DNA of 64,000 nt from Euptelea pleiosperma. Taxonomy: Eukaryota; Streptophyta; Magnoliopsida; Ranunculales; Eupteleaceae. Every line of letters starts with the position of its first letter. Position 1 is the stretch's first letter. Shown here one piece after another: positions 11,367 to 24,162 of this stretch. The stretch covers positions 31,768,978 through 31,832,977 of the forward strand of contig CM068553.1 in the NCBI GenBank assembly GCA_035048495.1, written 5' to 3'. The position numbers and the translations under genes are program-made. The notes beneath the pieces were generated by a model. That model ran no database searches, was not told the DNA's origin, and was given only the letters and a program-made list of their open reading frames with translations.

Positions 11367-13275
11367 CCAGCATATTGCCAATCCTTGGCAATTAGTGCGA
11401 AATAAATGAGCTTAAAAGGGCTCTGCACATGCTGCACACTTTTTCATATTAGCTCCGGGAAAACACCGTTCGTCAAATCATTGAATGGATGCAAAAACAG
11501 TTACATGCTAGCGAAGAGTTGGAAAGTTTTTGCAAGACTACAGACTGATAATCATGACCCAGATTAGTCAGACTCTGCGTGTGTGTGTGCTCAACATTCT
11601 CATCATCCGACAGTAAAGATTTCCAGATCACCTCTAAGTTTTTCTGCCTCGACCTCAAATCTCACATGTTTAGCACTCAGAATAGAATCACACAAGAAGG
11701 GTTTTCTTCTTTTCTCTCAATTTATATGTGAGGAGATGTATTTAATATAAAGAGGCAAAAGATCTCACATATGTTTTATTTGAAGGAAGGACATCTTTAA
11801 CAGAAGAAGATCTCATGATTGGAATACCACTTCACTCGGGAACGTCAGATCAAACTCTATAGCTTCTCTTTCTCCAATCTCCACATTTTATGATCGTGCT
11901 ATCCTAGAATCAAGTAGGACTTTCCTGGGTTGTAATAAGGCTTAGGTCAGGTGTAGAGAGATAAAGGAATATAGGATTTCAAAGATCTTGAGAGGATATT
12001 GCTATTTTCTTGAATTTTTCCTGCGACGTAACACCATTATCTGGTTCTTTTTCCTTTTTTTTTCGTATTTTTCTCTTTTTCTTGATATTTCTGAGACTGC
12101 TCAATTTCTTTTCAGCTCTTCTTCATACTTTCTTTCTATATTTTGTTTTTGGCTTGAACCACTTTCTTTTCCTTTTGATTCTTCTTCTTTACTTTTCTTT
12201 TTCACGGAACACCCACATCAGTTATTCTTTTGTCCATCTCAAAATAAGGGTAGCCAGTCATGTTTCATAGCTATACTGGATTTTAGGTTGATGGGTTTAC
12301 AAAGAAAAGGCTTTTATAAAAGGGTTCAAGGGATTTCTAGTGAAGTATAATTCAGGTGAGTAAAAAGGCTGAATGGTTCAGAAAAATGGCGTAAATCATT
12401 TTCTAGGGTTTGCACTATCATGTATACTGTTTTGACTGGATATAGAGAAGGTTCTGTTGTAGTAATCTAATGTTGATGTCGTTCCGAGTTTTATGATCGA
12501 AGCAAAAGATAATGAGATCTCTCAACGAATATTGCGGGCATGAAGAATAGTGAGTCATCTTGTGACTCAGGATTATTGTATAACTCTCCGAAATGATTAA
12601 AGGTTCGAAAGCTCACTGGGTTAGGTCTCCACAATTATTCTCACAGGATCTCTAGAGTTTCAAAACTTAGGATGACTCTGATGTTGATAGTGTACAATTG
12701 TGCCAAATCTGAGTTTTTCTGAGTTTTCAAACCTGCTGTAGTCATGCTTGAATTGACTCAACGCTAACTTTAAACAAAAATTGACATCCTCAATACTGAC
12801 TTAACGGAGGTTTTTTAGCTAATCAAAGTCAGGGTATTTGACACATTTTTGAAATTCTAGAAAACTTTTGGAGAACATCGGAAATCACCCCAAAAACCTT
12901 TTTTTTTTTTTTTTTTTTCAAAATGAAGACATGAGTTTTGGTGAATACCCACCCCCAACCAAAATACAGCACCGTCCTCGGTGCTCATGACCGGGACATA
13001 AAATGATAACAAATCAATGATGATGATGCAAAGATTCAGGAAGGATGTTACCAAGTCAGCAGAAACTCGACAGTGTGTGGTACCTGATGATCGGAAGAAT
13101 GAATGTACCTGCATTTCCAGAGATATAACAGTAATAACAAATGCATGAGACTCATGTACTCTAGGAATACCGGAATTGCCTTTCCGAAAGCGCTAAGTTT
13201 TACGTCTTCAGCCAGACATGACGGGGGTGACAGGCACCCCCAACCAAGTTGGAGCTCAGGAGACTGAGTGGATCA
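11357..13275 (-). other. Athila copy 1: region between pol and 3' LTR, no intact ORF
   Basis: About 1.9 kb between the pol stop and the polypurine tract. Many Athila elements carry an envelope-like ORF in this place; here no long or recognisable frame is visible on the element's strand. The homologous stretch of copy 2 (37032-38980) is equally empty, so the loss predates both insertions. It contains a T run at 12900-12919, purine tracts like the PPT (CACCCCCAACC on the plus strand near 12948 and 13229) and a small hairpin (AGCACCG/CGGTGCT) near 12970. Confidence 0.6.
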
Positions 13276-15675
13276 TCAGTCGACATAGGCAGGATCGATG
13301 AGATCGATCTCAAAAGTCTGAATGAGCGACACCTCAAGTTCATGGAACTGCTTTAGACGCTGGCCATTTACCTGGAATGAGGAGTGATCCTTGGGATCCT
13401 CAATAGTGATTGCTCTGAAGGGTGTGGCTGCGGTGACCGTATAAGGACCGGTCCACCTAGATTTCAGTTTTCCAGGGAAGAGATGGAGACGAGAATTATA
13501 AAGAAGGACCTTCTGTCCTGGATGGAACTCTTTCCTGAGGATGCTCTTGTCATGTATCCACTTCATTTTGGCTTTGTAATTCTTGGACAAGTTGTAGGCA
13601 TCATTTCTGAGTTCTTCTAACTCATTCATTTGAAGTTTCCGCTCCTCCCCTGCGGAGTCTAGGTCGAAGTTGAGCTTCTTAATGGCCCACAGGGCACGAT
13701 GTTCAATCTCTACCGGAAGATGACAGGGTTTCCCAAAGACCAGACGATAGGGAGACATATTGAGTGGGGTCTTGTAGGCGGTTCTGTATGCCCATAAAGC
13801 ATCAGTGAGACGAGTAGACCAGTCTTTACGTGTGGTATTGACTGTCTTCTCCAAGATCTGCTTGATCTGACGATTAGAAACCTCCACTTGACCACTAGTC
13901 TGCGGATGATAAGCTAGGGCAACCTTGTGGGTTACCCCATACTTTTTCATTAATTTCTCGAATATCCTATTGCAGAAATGGGTGCCCCCATCACTAATGA
14001 TGGCCTTAGGTGCACCGAATCGGGCGAAGATGAACTCCTTTAGGAATTTGACCACCACTTTGTGGTCATTGGTCTTGGTGGGAATGGCTTCTATCCATTT
14101 GGATACATAGTCTACCGCAAGGAGAATGTACTCAAAACCATAGGAAATGGGAAAGGGGCCCATGAAGTCGATGCCCCAAATGTCAAATATTTCATCGACC
14201 TGGATGGGAGTGAGGGGCATCATGTTCCTCTGGGAGATGCGGCCTAGATGCTGGCAATTAGGACAGGTTTTGCAGTAGATATGGGCATCTTTAAATAATG
14301 TGGGCCAGTAGAATCCGCATTGCAGCACTTTTTCTGCAGTCTTCTTAGTGCTGAAATGACCACCACAAGGTTGGTCATGACATGAAGACAAGATATTGAG
14401 TTGGTCCGACTCAGGGACACAGAGACGAATGATCTGGTCAGGACAGTATTTATACAAATAAGGGTCATCCAAAGAGTAGTACTTAACTCTTGCTAAGAAT
14501 TGGCTTTTGTCCTGTTTTGACCAGTGTGACGGCATTTCTTCGGTGACAAGGTAGTTGACAATGTCAGCATACCAAGGATTAACAGAGATGGCGAATAGTT
14601 GTTCGTCTGGAAAGGTTTCAGGGATGGGCTGGGTGTCGAAGGATGACTCTAAAGTCAGTCTAGACAAGTGATCAGCCACTACATTCTCAGTTCCTTTCTT
14701 ATCCTTAATCTCGAGGTCGAATTCCTGCAGTAAGAGAATCCATCGAATTAATCGAGGCTTGGTTTCCTTTTTCGACATGAGATAACGAAGGGCTGCATGA
14801 TCAGTGTACACTACTACCTTAGTGGCTAAGAGGTACTGACGGAATTTATCAAGGGCGAAGACTACCGCCAGGAGTTCTTTCTCAGTGGTGGAGTAATTCA
14901 TTTGGGCAGAGTTAAGAGTTTTGCTCGCGTAGTAGATCACGTGTGACCTTTTGTCAACTCTCTGCCCTAGAACGGCTCCTAATGCGTAGTCAGAAGCATC
15001 GCACATAACCTCGAAAGGTAGAGTCCAGTCCGGGGGACGGATAATGGGCGCAGTAGTGAGCTCAGATTTGAGACGCTCAAATGCCTTGACACAGTCAGCA
15101 TTAAAGTCGAAAGGACTATCTTTAGCCAGAAGATGGGACAGAGGTCGAGCGATTTGAGAGAAGTCCTTGATGAATCGCCTATAGAATCCTCCATGTCCCA
15201 AAAAGGACCGGATGTCACGTACGGACTTAGGAATGGGCAAGGTTGAGATGATATCAATTTTAGCTTTGTCGACTTCAATGCCCTGATGGGAAATGACATG
15301 TCCCAGAACAATGCCCTTCGTCACCATGAAGTGGCATTTCTCCCAATTGAGGACAAGTCGCTTGTCCTGACAGCGTTGAAGTACAAGCCCTAGATGGTTC
15401 AGACAGTCATCAAAGGATGACCCAAAGACTGAGAAGTCGTCCATAAAGACTTCGAGGAATTTTTCCACCATGTCAGAGAATATGCTCATCATACACCTTT
15501 GAAAGGTTGCGGGTGCATTGCAGAGGCCAAAGGGCATGCGCTTGTATGCAAAAGTGCCAAAGGGACAGGTGAAAGTTGTCTTCTCATGATCCTCAGGGGC
15601 GATGGGTATTTGATTATACCCTGAGTAACCATCGAGGAAGCAGTAAAGGAAAGATCTGTGGACCAAGATAGGCAT
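13276..15675 (-). pseudogene. Athila copy 1 pol (RT C-terminal part, RNase H, integrase); RT start deleted
   Basis: An open frame of 799 codons. Residues 10-110 hold the later reverse transcriptase motifs, with the active site as FMDD at about 77-80. RNase H follows with [10 protein letters not shown] (about 224), TEKELLA (about 264), [10 protein letters not shown] (about 291) and ADHLSR (about 333). Integrase shows an HHCC zinc region (H432, H440, CKTC at about 468), then GIDF (D503), SDGG (D563) and the E of VEVSNRQ (about 598). A GPY-type module (WTGPY, about 743) lies near the C-terminus. The frame enters abruptly at [11 protein letters not shown]: compared with copy 2 about 485 bp coding for the protease-RT linker and first RT motifs is missing, and pol is now in another frame from gag-protease. 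The displayed start is a junction artefact. RT is very probably inactive, while integrase looks undamaged. Confidence 0.9.
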
Positions 15676-18550
15676 AGGAAAGATCTGTGGGAAGAGGCTT
15701 AAGCTCCAATATTGGAGCAGATGGAGTAGAAATAGGTGTCACAGAAGACACGGATTGAAGAGGTTGGACTTCAGTAGGTAAAGGAAGGATGGGTTCTCTG
15801 GCCATGGTTATCAGAGGCTCGAACTCGATGAGAGGAGCGGGGATCTCTATCAGTGGAGCAGTCTCCAAAAGATCATTGAGATCAGAAATAGCTGACTCTG
15901 TTGCAAAGTCAGCTCCAAAGTGTTCTAGACACTGCTTAAGAATATCTTCGGTGGAGTCCGGGATTAGACTCTCAACGGCACACATTTCATCGGTCACTTC
16001 GCGATCGGCATCTTGTTGCATTAAACGAAAGATGTTGACCTCAGCTTTGAGGTTACCGAAAGCAATGGACATGTTTCCGTCCCGGCACCCGATGTGTGCG
16101 TTCGCGGTGGCAAGGAATGGACGGCCTAAGATGACCGGAATGCGGTTATCCTGACACGGCTCGGTGTCTAGAATGATAAAGTCCACAGGATAATAAAAGT
16201 CAGCGACTTTTACTAGGACATCTTCAATGATTCCTCTTGGAATCTTGATGGACTGATCAGCCAATTTCAGGGTGACATTGGTAGGCTTCATATCTTTCAG
16301 TCCTAACTGCTGATATACCGAGAATGGTATGAGGTTAACGCTAGCCCCTAAGTCTAGCAAGGCAGTGCAGCTAAAGTTGTCACCAATTTCACATTGGACA
16401 GTTGGGCTACCTGGTTTGATCACACTGTAGCGTTGAATGAACGCGGTAGCTTTTTCGGCCAAGAAGGCAGCTTTGGGTACATGCGTACGCCGCTTAACTG
16501 TGCACAAGTCCTTGAGGAATTTGGCATAGGAAGGGATTTGCTTGATAGCAGAAAGGAATGGGATATTGATCTGGACGTCTTTAAAGACATCTAAGATCTC
16601 AGAGAATTGCTGATCCCGCTTATCTTGGACAAGTCTGTCCGAAAAGGGAGGCTTTACTCGACAAATGGATTTGTCTTTAGCCTTAGATTTCTGCACAGGG
16701 GTATCTGTTGTTGGTGCAGAGGTAGAAGAAGCAGAGGTAGGATTGGTACTAGTTTCCTCTGTACGAGTGATGGGTGCTGGAGATGGCACCGGCGGTGGTT
16801 GGACTCCCATGTCCACAGTTTTTCCAGATCGTAGGGTGGTTACAGCTTGCACCTCCCCTTGACAATTCTCATTCTGGCTTTGAGATTGGGATCCGATCTC
16901 ATATACTGCCCCTTTGGCATTTCCTTTAGGGTTGGCAATGGGTTGGCTAGGAAAGATCCCCTTAGCCTTCTCAGCTTCCAAGTTACCTAGACGTTGCTCT
17001 AGACGAAGCATGGATTGCTGTTGCTGTTGCTCTAGGCGTTGCATAGATTGAGTAATGAGTTGAGCTAGAAGGTCCTCGATACCGGGTTTGGGGACCAACT
17101 GTTGGGGAGCAGCTAATGGGAGCTGAGGCACCAATTCGCGACTCGAGCTCATCGGGGCATTATAGTTATAGGCGGAAGAATTAGTTGGGACAATCTGTTG
17201 GTTCTGAAAGTTTGGGGGAACTCTTTGCTGATTCTGAAATGTGCTCGGTTGTCCAGAGTATTGACCCTGTTGGAACTGCTGGTTCTGAGTAGATGGGTAC
17301 TGACTCTGTTGATACTGACCTTGATTGAATTGCCTAGTGGGTTGATTGAACCCAGGGGGATACATGCCCTGAGGTTGACGCGGAGGTTGAGCTTGAGGTT
17401 GAGTAGACTGAGGCCTCCAAGAGAAGTTAGGGTGGTTTCTGGTGTCCGGATGATAAGATTGACTATACGAGTTCTGAGTGGGTGGTTTGTATGTGCTGAA
17501 AGCACAAACTTCTTCCTGAAGAGGATTAGACCATCCTTCATTCAAAGGACAATGCTCAGTAGTATGGGAGGGTTGCAGACAGAGGGTGCAGGATTCCATA
17601 GGGCTCTCGTGTCCCACATGCATGACTGGGGTAGATTGTTGAGTAGGTTTTTGTACAGACACAGCCAGTGCCGAGACTGACTTGCTCAACTCTTGAATGA
17701 CTGATCGAAGCTCAGTATCAGCTGTAGCATCATGTCCCTTGGTTGTCCTTTGGACCGAAGTGGTTTGACTAAACTCTGAGTCAGTCGTCCAATGTTGAGA
17801 GTTTTCTCCTAACTCTCCCAAGAATTTGTATGCATCGGTCGGAGTTTGGTGCAGGAATTTTCCTTGGCACATTGACTCTACCATGGTCCGGGACTCATCA
17901 GTAAGTCCCTTGTAGAAGACATGGACAAGATTGCCCTTGTCGATGCTATGGTGGGGGCACTTAGTCAGGTAGTCTTGGAATCTATCCCATGCTTCAAAAA
18001 ATTTCTCATCGGACTTCTGTCTAAAGTCCTGAATGAGTTGCTTCATTTGGTTGGTCCGAGTCATGGGGTAGAATTTAGACATGAATTTGCCCACCAACTC
18101 TTTCCAACTACTGATTGAATCAGCGGGTAAGGAGTAGAGCCAATCTGAGGCTCGGTCTTTGAGCGAGAATGGGAAAACTCGCAGACGGACATTGTCATCA
18201 TCAAGGTTCTGATTCTTGAAAAGTAGGATGACATGTTGGAATTCCCTAATATGGGAATATGGGTCTTCTCTAGGGAGACCTCGAAAGGTTGGCAGCATTT
18301 GGATCGTCTGTGGCCTGATCTCGAACTGTACCGCCGTAGTAGGTGGGAGAACAATGCAAGTGGGTGGATTGGCAGAGATAGGAGTGAACGTCTCGATAAG
18401 AGGTCGTTCGACTGCCATGACTACAAAGGTAGTAGAACTGGGGGACGCGGGTGGGGAAAGAGATGGGGAAGAATTTAGTGGAGGATCCACTGTAGGTACG
18501 TGATTCTCAGATCGAACCAAGCGTTTGTTTGGACGATTCCAAACGGGCAT
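15614..18550 (-). CDS. Athila copy 1 gag-protease polyprotein (intact frame)
   Basis: Counting from the first ATG (18550), the frame gives about 978 residues; it remains open to 18565, where the upstream codon is TTG, not a plausible plant start. The N-terminal half is the retrotransposon Gag domain ([11 protein letters not shown] near 93-103, [10 protein letters not shown] near 142). A CCHC zinc knuckle follows (CTLC, then H and C with CX2CX4HX4C spacing, about 326-339), then a Gln-rich linker (about 370-535). The aspartic protease has DLGAS (about 738-742) in place of the common D-S/T-G, usual for Athila, with its ILGRPF flap-side motif near 812-817. Gag packages element RNA and protease cuts the polyprotein. 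Relative to copy 2 it lacks three codons just before PGSPT. The last 14 or so residues are out-of-frame sequence created by the RT deletion at 15647-15690. Confidence 0.9.
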   Translation of the reverse strand: MPVWNRPNKRLVRSENHVPTVDPPLNSSPSLSPPASPSSTTFVVMAVERPLIETFTPISANPPTCIVLPPTTAVQFEIRPQTIQMLPTFRGLPREDPYSHIREFQHVILLFKNQNLDDDNVRLRVFPFSLKDRASDWLYSLPADSISSWKELVGKFMSKFYPMTRTNQMKQLIQDFRQKSDEKFFEAWDRFQDYLTKCPHHSIDKGNLVHVFYKGLTDESRTMVESMCQGKFLHQTPTDAYKFLGELGENSQHWTTDSEFSQTTSVQRTTKGHDATADTELRSVIQELSKSVSALAVSVQKPTQQSTPVMHVGHESPMESCTLCLQPSHTTEHCPLNEGWSNPLQEEVCAFSTYKPPTQNSYSQSYHPDTRNHPNFSWRPQSTQPQAQPPRQPQGMYPPGFNQPTRQFNQGQYQQSQYPSTQNQQFQQGQYSGQPSTFQNQQRVPPNFQNQQIVPTNSSAYNYNAPMSSSRELVPQLPLAAPQQLVPKPGIEDLLAQLITQSMQRLEQQQQQSMLRLEQRLGNLEAEKAKGIFPSQPIANPKGNAKGAVYEIGSQSQSQNENCQGEVQAVTTLRSGKTVDMGVQPPPVPSPAPITRTEETSTNPTSASSTSAPTTDTPVQKSKAKDKSICRVKPPFSDRLVQDKRDQQFSEILDVFKDVQINIPFLSAIKQIPSYAKFLKDLCTVKRRTHVPKAAFLAEKATAFIQRYSVIKPGSPTVQCEIGDNFSCTALLDLGASVNLIPFSVYQQLGLKDMKPTNVTLKLADQSIKIPRGIIEDVLVKVADFYYPVDFIILDTEPCQDNRIPVILGRPFLATANAHIGCRDGNMSIAFGNLKAEVNIFRLMQQDADREVTDEMCAVESLIPDSTEDILKQCLEHFGADFATESAISDLNDLLETAPLIEIPAPLIEFEPLITMAREPILPLPTEVQPLQSVSSVTPISTPSAPILELKPLPTDLSYAYLGPQIFPLLLPRWLLRV
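15647..15690 (-). other. Deletion scar with templated duplication in copy 1
   Basis: AGGAAAGATCTGTGG occurs twice here, at 15647-15661 and 15676-15690, while copy 2 has it once (34147-34161 region, opposite strand). The downstream copy sits exactly where about 485 bp, equivalent to copy 2 34179-34663, is missing. Confidence 0.85.
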
Positions 18551-20238
18551 ACGCGAATGAGGCAAGCTCTATACTTGGCAAAAAGTTGCCAGAGAGGAAC
18601 ACTATCCTAAATGATGCACACCAAGCACAGATAATCCTATTCTAAGCAATCAGGATATAGTTTAGGAATTATCTTTGTTAGTTTTGGGGCTAGAGTAGAT
18701 TATGACAGTGGGCGGACCACTGGTTTATCTTTTAACCGCCGGACTAACTTTTTTGCACTCAGAGGTTCTCACCAGGCTACACTCTTCAGAGCGAATCCTT
18801 TAGTACTAACTCTAGTTAACAACAAGGCAATCCGAAGCCTAGACAGACGTGCGGCACAATGGCTGACTTAAGTACGTCCCAGACTAACCGGATTGGTCAA
18901 GTGGATAAGAAGAGTGTTCCCTCGGGTTAAGCTAGGGTTGGTGCGTGTTCCTAGTCCACACGTAACTAACCGCCGAATAGTCCAAGATGCCACGTCGAGC
19001 TCAGTGTACTTGAGTAGCAGGGACTTATGGGTGTGTTAGACAACAGGGACCCGCGCTCGTGGTCTTATTTCGATTGGATGTTAAGCGGGTTCGCTTTGCG
19101 TGGATTTTTCCTCGAACACCGGGCTAATTGGCTCTACTTCTTGATTCTTTTTAATTAAATGGAGCCTTGGGATCAAATCAGTTGGAATGATGAGGTGGGT
19201 GATGAAATCCCACCAGTTTCAATTTGGAGCTGGGTCTGCTCTCTTAGAGTTGATTGATTAACGGCCACGCCACGCAAGTCGAAGAATATGGATGCGAAAG
19301 CAAATAGACAAGCGGCAATGATGCACCCAATATGCTCTGTATCGCACTCAAGGCGAGGATAGAGACTTACCTCCCGTGGGCCACGCCACGGGGTCTCCTC
19401 CGTGGGTTAGAGAGGGGTATCCTAATGGGCTTGGGCCTGACTCCACCTCTTTGAGCTTTCGCTCTCTACCCACACTGGATCGTGTTCCTGCAGAAACAGT
19501 TAGATCGCACGGTCTAGGTATTTGGGATTCTATTTGGAAGATCCTTGCCTTTTTAGGGTTCACTGAACAAGCACTGGATTTAGGCAAGTTTTTGAATTAA
19601 TTTCCAAGTTCGAAATGGGGTAAAATTTAGGAATTCCCAGATTGGAAAATACCTAGATTGGAAAGTTTCCCGAACTATGAAGATCTTCCAAGAAAGATTT
19701 GATTGCGAGATCCCTTATAATTTTGGGAAATTTCCCAAAATTGAAATTCTGCTAGATTTGGGGTGTTTTTTTTTGCAGACTTTTCCAAATTCGGAAGATT
19801 TCTAAAGATAGAAATTCTTCTACAGAGGAAACTTCTAAGAGGGGAAACCCTAATTTAGCAAAGTTTCAAGATTTTAGAATCTTTCCAAAAATTGCAAATC
19901 CTTGATTGGTGATTTCTAAAAATCTGCAGAATATGAAACCCTAATTTTTTTGAATTTTGAATTTATTATTTTTTTGGTATTTTTCACTTAATCTAGGGTT
20001 TCTAAAAAACCCTAGAACAAGATCTAGCAGTTATATAGAAAGCAGTAAAATTCCTAAATTATTACAAATTGCACTCGGCCTTCCGAGGCATTAAAAATAG
20101 TAATTTAAAAACTGCTAAAAATCAACAAAAACAAAAAATAGAAAGTTTCCCGAAAAGGTCAGGCTGGCCAAATTGAGCAGCTTTTCGCTTCAGCAACTTT
20201 CCAATTCCGTCTTTACGTCCTTTTTCGCACTCCCGAAC
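18551..20238 (-). other. Athila copy 1 untranslated leader (PBS to gag)
   Basis: About 1.7 kb between the primer-binding site and gag. It is nearly identical to 29593-31278 on the other strand. No frame is convincing on the element's strand. A 70-80 codon frame around 19376-19600 is shared by both copies but runs antisense in copy 1 and is probably incidental. Such a long leader is normal for Athila-size elements. Confidence 0.7.
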
Positions 20239-20259
20239 ACCCGAGCGGCAGCGGCGCCA
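20239..20259 (-). other. Primer-binding site of Athila copy 1
   Basis: On the minus strand TGGCGCCGCTGCCG starts two bases after the LTR end. TGGCGCCG-type sites pair with tRNA-Asp in Athila elements; the match here is imperfect after the first 8 bases. Confidence 0.65.
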
Positions 20260-20261
20260 TT

Positions 20262-21498
20262 TGAAAGTAGGATTTTCCCGCGTCGTTGGTTACGGAAATC
20301 CTAGATCTCAACAATATTTGTAATTATCCGATTCTTTTTCACTCAAATCCTGCAAAAATCACAGGGTTGTACAGTGGCTCATGTCGGATGTCGATCCGCA
20401 CTCGGGATTAGTTAGCGCGACTCATGAACATGCAATGACGGATTTTTATCAAGAAAACATGGAGAGGTGAGAATGGTGATGGATTTAAAACATGCTTAGT
20501 GATTTCTAGAGAGAGAAATTTCCATAAGATTAAAAAGAAAATAACTAACACAATGAAGTAATACTAGAATTTATTGAAATAATAACTTTCTTACAATATT
20601 CTCAATCAAAATTGCGAACTAAACATAAAAAGAACTAAAAGGATTAAACTATAAAGCCGTAAGAACTAGAGAGAGGAAGAGAATAAGAGGAGAGAGAGTA
20701 TGAATTTTTAGAGAGAGAGAAGAGACTAGAGAGATCTAGAGAGAAAAAGAAAACTCATGACCACTTACCCTAAGTGATTAGGATCGGCCAAAGGAGAGAG
20801 CGGCTGGATGGTGGTGGCTGATGTTGTAGTGGCCTGCAAGTTGAGGAGCAAGTCGGCTTCCTCCTCTCTTCTTCTCTATTAACTCTTCCCTTTTTTTTTC
20901 TGGTTTTTTTTTTTTTTTGCTTTGGGGAGAAGAGGAGGGAACGACTGAGGGTTCTTGAGAGGAGAACGTGGAAGAAAGGAGAGGTCTTGAGGGCAGTAGC
21001 CTTCTTGAGATCCTTGGACGTGTGGAGAGAGGGAAGGGCGGTAACGATTTAGAGCTGGAATGGTGATGGCGGCAAGGGCTGAGAACGGTGGTGCACCAGT
21101 CCGGTGGGAGGCGGTGTGAAACGGTGGTGGTAGACGGTGTAGGCAGCAACCGAAGTTGCAATCACGTGGGATCCCCCCGTTGGCTTTTATAAAGGTGTTG
21201 GTGATCAGCCTGGGGCAAAGGAGATGGAGAGACGGGGGAAAAAATGGAGTTGCAGATGGCCGGAGTTCTGCAACTCCGGCGAGAATAAAAGAGGAAGATG
21301 AAAAGAAGAAGGTGGAGAAGAAAAGGAAAAAATGGGGCTAAGGGTGAAGGGATCCGTGCGGGATTGATAGGGGGAGAGAATGGAAGAGATTAGAGGGGGA
21401 TTAGGGTTCGAACGAACCCTTCTCCCTCCTCTTATAAAGCTCATAAAGCTCCCTATTTCCATTAATGGAAATAGGGTATTTTTTGAAAATAAAAAAAT

Positions 21499-21534
<36 letters not shown>

Positions 21535-22496
21535 TAAAAACCTACTTTTCTATGGGGAATCTCCCCAATTAGTGGACCCCCCATTTTTTAATTAAAATTA
21601 TTTTTAAATTCATGGGGTCCAATAACTGGTCGGACAGCGGGTCGATGATGATGGGCCCGGCTATTGGCCCACATGGACTGATGATGTCCATCATCTCACA
21701 AGATGATGTGACAGACATTCTGATGGCGATCGGATGGATGGTGACTTGATTGGGACCCAGATTGGTAGATCGACGGATCTAGAGAGATCCAATGGTCCGA
21801 TTGAAGATCCAACGGTCCGATGGAAGATCCAACGGTCAGAAAGCTAAGGGAGATGAGATAGAGCCGAAGGGTAGGAGTTCTGGGGTTAGGTCAGTAGATT
21901 CGAGGATCGAGAGATGAAGAGAGAGAGAGAATAAGAAGAGATGAGAGAAAAAGTATCAAAAAAATGGAAAAAAGCACTGGCGGAGGGTCTGGAACCCTGG
22001 TCTTCACTGTGACCATCCTCACGCTTCTCCAGTAGAGTCGACTATCATTCCTTGCTGACTCATGTGGCTTTAAACGCTTTGGTCCGTCTCTTGGTCATTG
22101 GCTCTCCTGCTCTCTTCGTTCTTTGGGCCGGCATTTTGGTCCTCTTATTCAGCCCATATTTGGCCCATATCTTCTAGTCATAGCATGTGGGCTGTTTAAG
22201 CTTTGATAATGGGCTTTCATGATCGATTTGGGCCCACAAGTCTCGAGAATCGTCCCATCGGGGTTTCCTGCGACAGAAGAAGCGCGTAATGAGACTCTAT
22301 CAGAATGACTTCATATCTAGACTTCCGAAAATGTGTTTAATGCATGCAAATATACCATTTCGTCTAGAAAAGTGTGTTCTACGCAATGAGATAGACTCTT
22401 ACATAGAAAAGTGGATAATTAGAGCAGTTTACGTAGGAGAATGCAATAACGCTAAAAGGATAATTGCTTAAAATAAGCACTTTTGAGCGAATATCA
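20262..22496 (-). mobile_element. 5' LTR of Athila copy 1
   Basis: On the minus strand it runs from TGATATTCGC (22496) to CCTACTTTCA-type end (20262), 2235 bp, followed by a 2-base spacer and the primer-binding site. It contains a splice-like pair (donor GTAAGTGG at 20768, acceptor TTTTTGCAG ending 20350), a T run at 21500-21531, an inverted repeat CCGGAGTT/AACTCCGG at 21260-21279 and three short direct repeats of GATCCAACGGTC type at 21787-21840. It is about 740 bp shorter than the LTRs of copy 2. The bases beyond it (TTTCT) do not match those left of 8868. Confidence 0.88.
20350..20768 (-). other. Candidate leader intron in 5' LTR of copy 1
   Basis: Donor AGG/GTAAGT at 20768 and acceptor TTTTTGCAG/G at 20350 on the minus strand, 419 nt apart, at the same place as the 424-nt interval in both LTRs of copy 2 even though the sequence between is diverged. 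Confidence 0.35.
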
Positions 22497-24162
22497 TTTC
22501 TTATCATCTCGGGTTAGAAAGCGAAGCGAAGGATTGAATGTAATCTTGCAAGTTGAGGGAATTAGGTATGTTGACTTGAAGAAACCAAAGAGCTCTTACT
22601 TGAAGAAATGAGAGCGTGTAGTGCGGCAAAGTTGATTGTTGATGCGTTGCTCTGGGTTTGTACGAAAGCAACGGCAGGTTGTGGCGCCATGTGATTGCCC
22701 ACTGCTTCCAACAAAAAAGATATGACTATCTGCCTCATTGAACACTTGCTCAACTTATCTATTGGGTAGTGCCTGCTCCTCGAGTGAGACTAGTGCCGTA
22801 AAAGAGGCGCTTTAAGCCCTAACCTATTGCACGCATCACTTCAACTGCAAGGCAGAGATGGTTTTGCCATTTCTGTGCTGCTAATCATTAACACCATGCA
22901 CAGGGCCTTCTCGTCCATGATGCATAACGCATCCAGGCAGTTGTTTTTTGTACAATTTCTTTTCTCTACTTTCTAATATATTCAGATATGAAGGGTTGCT
23001 AAGACTCAAAAGGGAAATTCAAGTTTCCTTAGTGGAGATTTTCAATCAATTGTCGATGACATAGGTTTTGGCAAAGACAAGAAGACCACCAATGTTGATC
23101 ATTTTTGCCAATCCACTTGGAAAATTAACTGGCTTGGAGAGTGTGTGCATGCTAGTATGTGTGTTCCCATATTTCCTTCATGAACTATCTGAGCTCCATA
23201 TATTGTATTGAATATTGACAAACATCAGGTAACTAAAAATGATGCAGGGTGGCAAACATTTTGGAATGGATGGCTGACATTTTAAGTTGTAGCCCGTGGC
23301 TCAGAACTCCGTACTTAATCTTCCTTACATATCAGAAAAATAAAGTTCACTCCCCTATGTTTAAATTTTAATTTGCAAACACCCTTGATATTCACATACT
23401 ATGAATTAGAAGGCTGATGTTATTTCTCAAGAAGCTCTTAGTTGGTTAATATTGGGAATGTGATTCTACTAAGTCATTATTTTAAAGCCTTAAATCATTT
23501 TAGGAACTATTAAGTTTAAATTCTTGTAATTCTAATCATGGATAGCGTTAGATATATACTTGTTAATCTGTATTATTCCCATGAATGTAAAAGACTAAAA
23601 CTCGCATGATGGAAAAGAATATATTAATGAAAAGCATATTACATTTTTCATGACAACTCTAATGACATTGCATGACCTGGATCTGCCACTTGAAGACATT
23701 TACCTACCTTAGAAAACTATTTTGTAGATTTGTATTCTTCCCAAGGGGGAGATGGACAATAGATGTACAAAAAAAGACTGTATTATTCATATACTTGTTT
23801 ATATTTTTTTGACAAAGAACTAATGACTTGGATCTGCCACTTGGGACATCCATCTGCTTCACCTGAACATAGTATCCAGTTTTTAACATCTTTGTGAACA
23901 CTAATTAGTTCTTCTTAGAATTCGTAAGATTGTGTACAATCATTAGAAGTTGTTGCCTTTCACCTTCTACCTCTGCAAACTTGAGAGTTATATTTGAGTA
24001 TCTCTCTTGCATATCTTTCAGCTCACATTCCATAGAGTAATCTTTGAGTAGGTGTTAATTGAGCTTTGTTATCTATCTTCCCTATGTGCTATTAATTTAT
24101 TGTTAGTATAGATATAGGTTTCCTTATTGTTGAGTTTTATCTCCAACTCAATGTGAAACATT
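22497..24162. other. Flanking DNA, nothing recognised
   Basis: AT-rich sequence outside copy 1. Plus-strand reading near 22590-23290 gives several partly open stretches in shifting frames, which could be an old pseudogene, but I do not recognise the product. A short duplication (GGATCTGCCACTTG) occurs near 23681 and 23831. Confidence 0.4.

Noticed and set aside
11988..12350. Phe-rich 120-codon plus frame as an envelope-like ORF
   Set aside because: It is antisense to the element, and the homologous part of copy 2 (38058-38330) is a T-rich tract without conserved protein features.
13384..18503. Plus-strand frames of 60-160 codons across the copy 1 body, and minus-strand counterparts in copy 2
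   Set aside because: They mirror the gag-pol reading frame on the opposite strand and recur in both copies only because the bodies are homologous.
8863..22501. 5-bp target duplication for copy 1
   Set aside because: CTCCG on the left and TTTCT on the right do not match on either strand.
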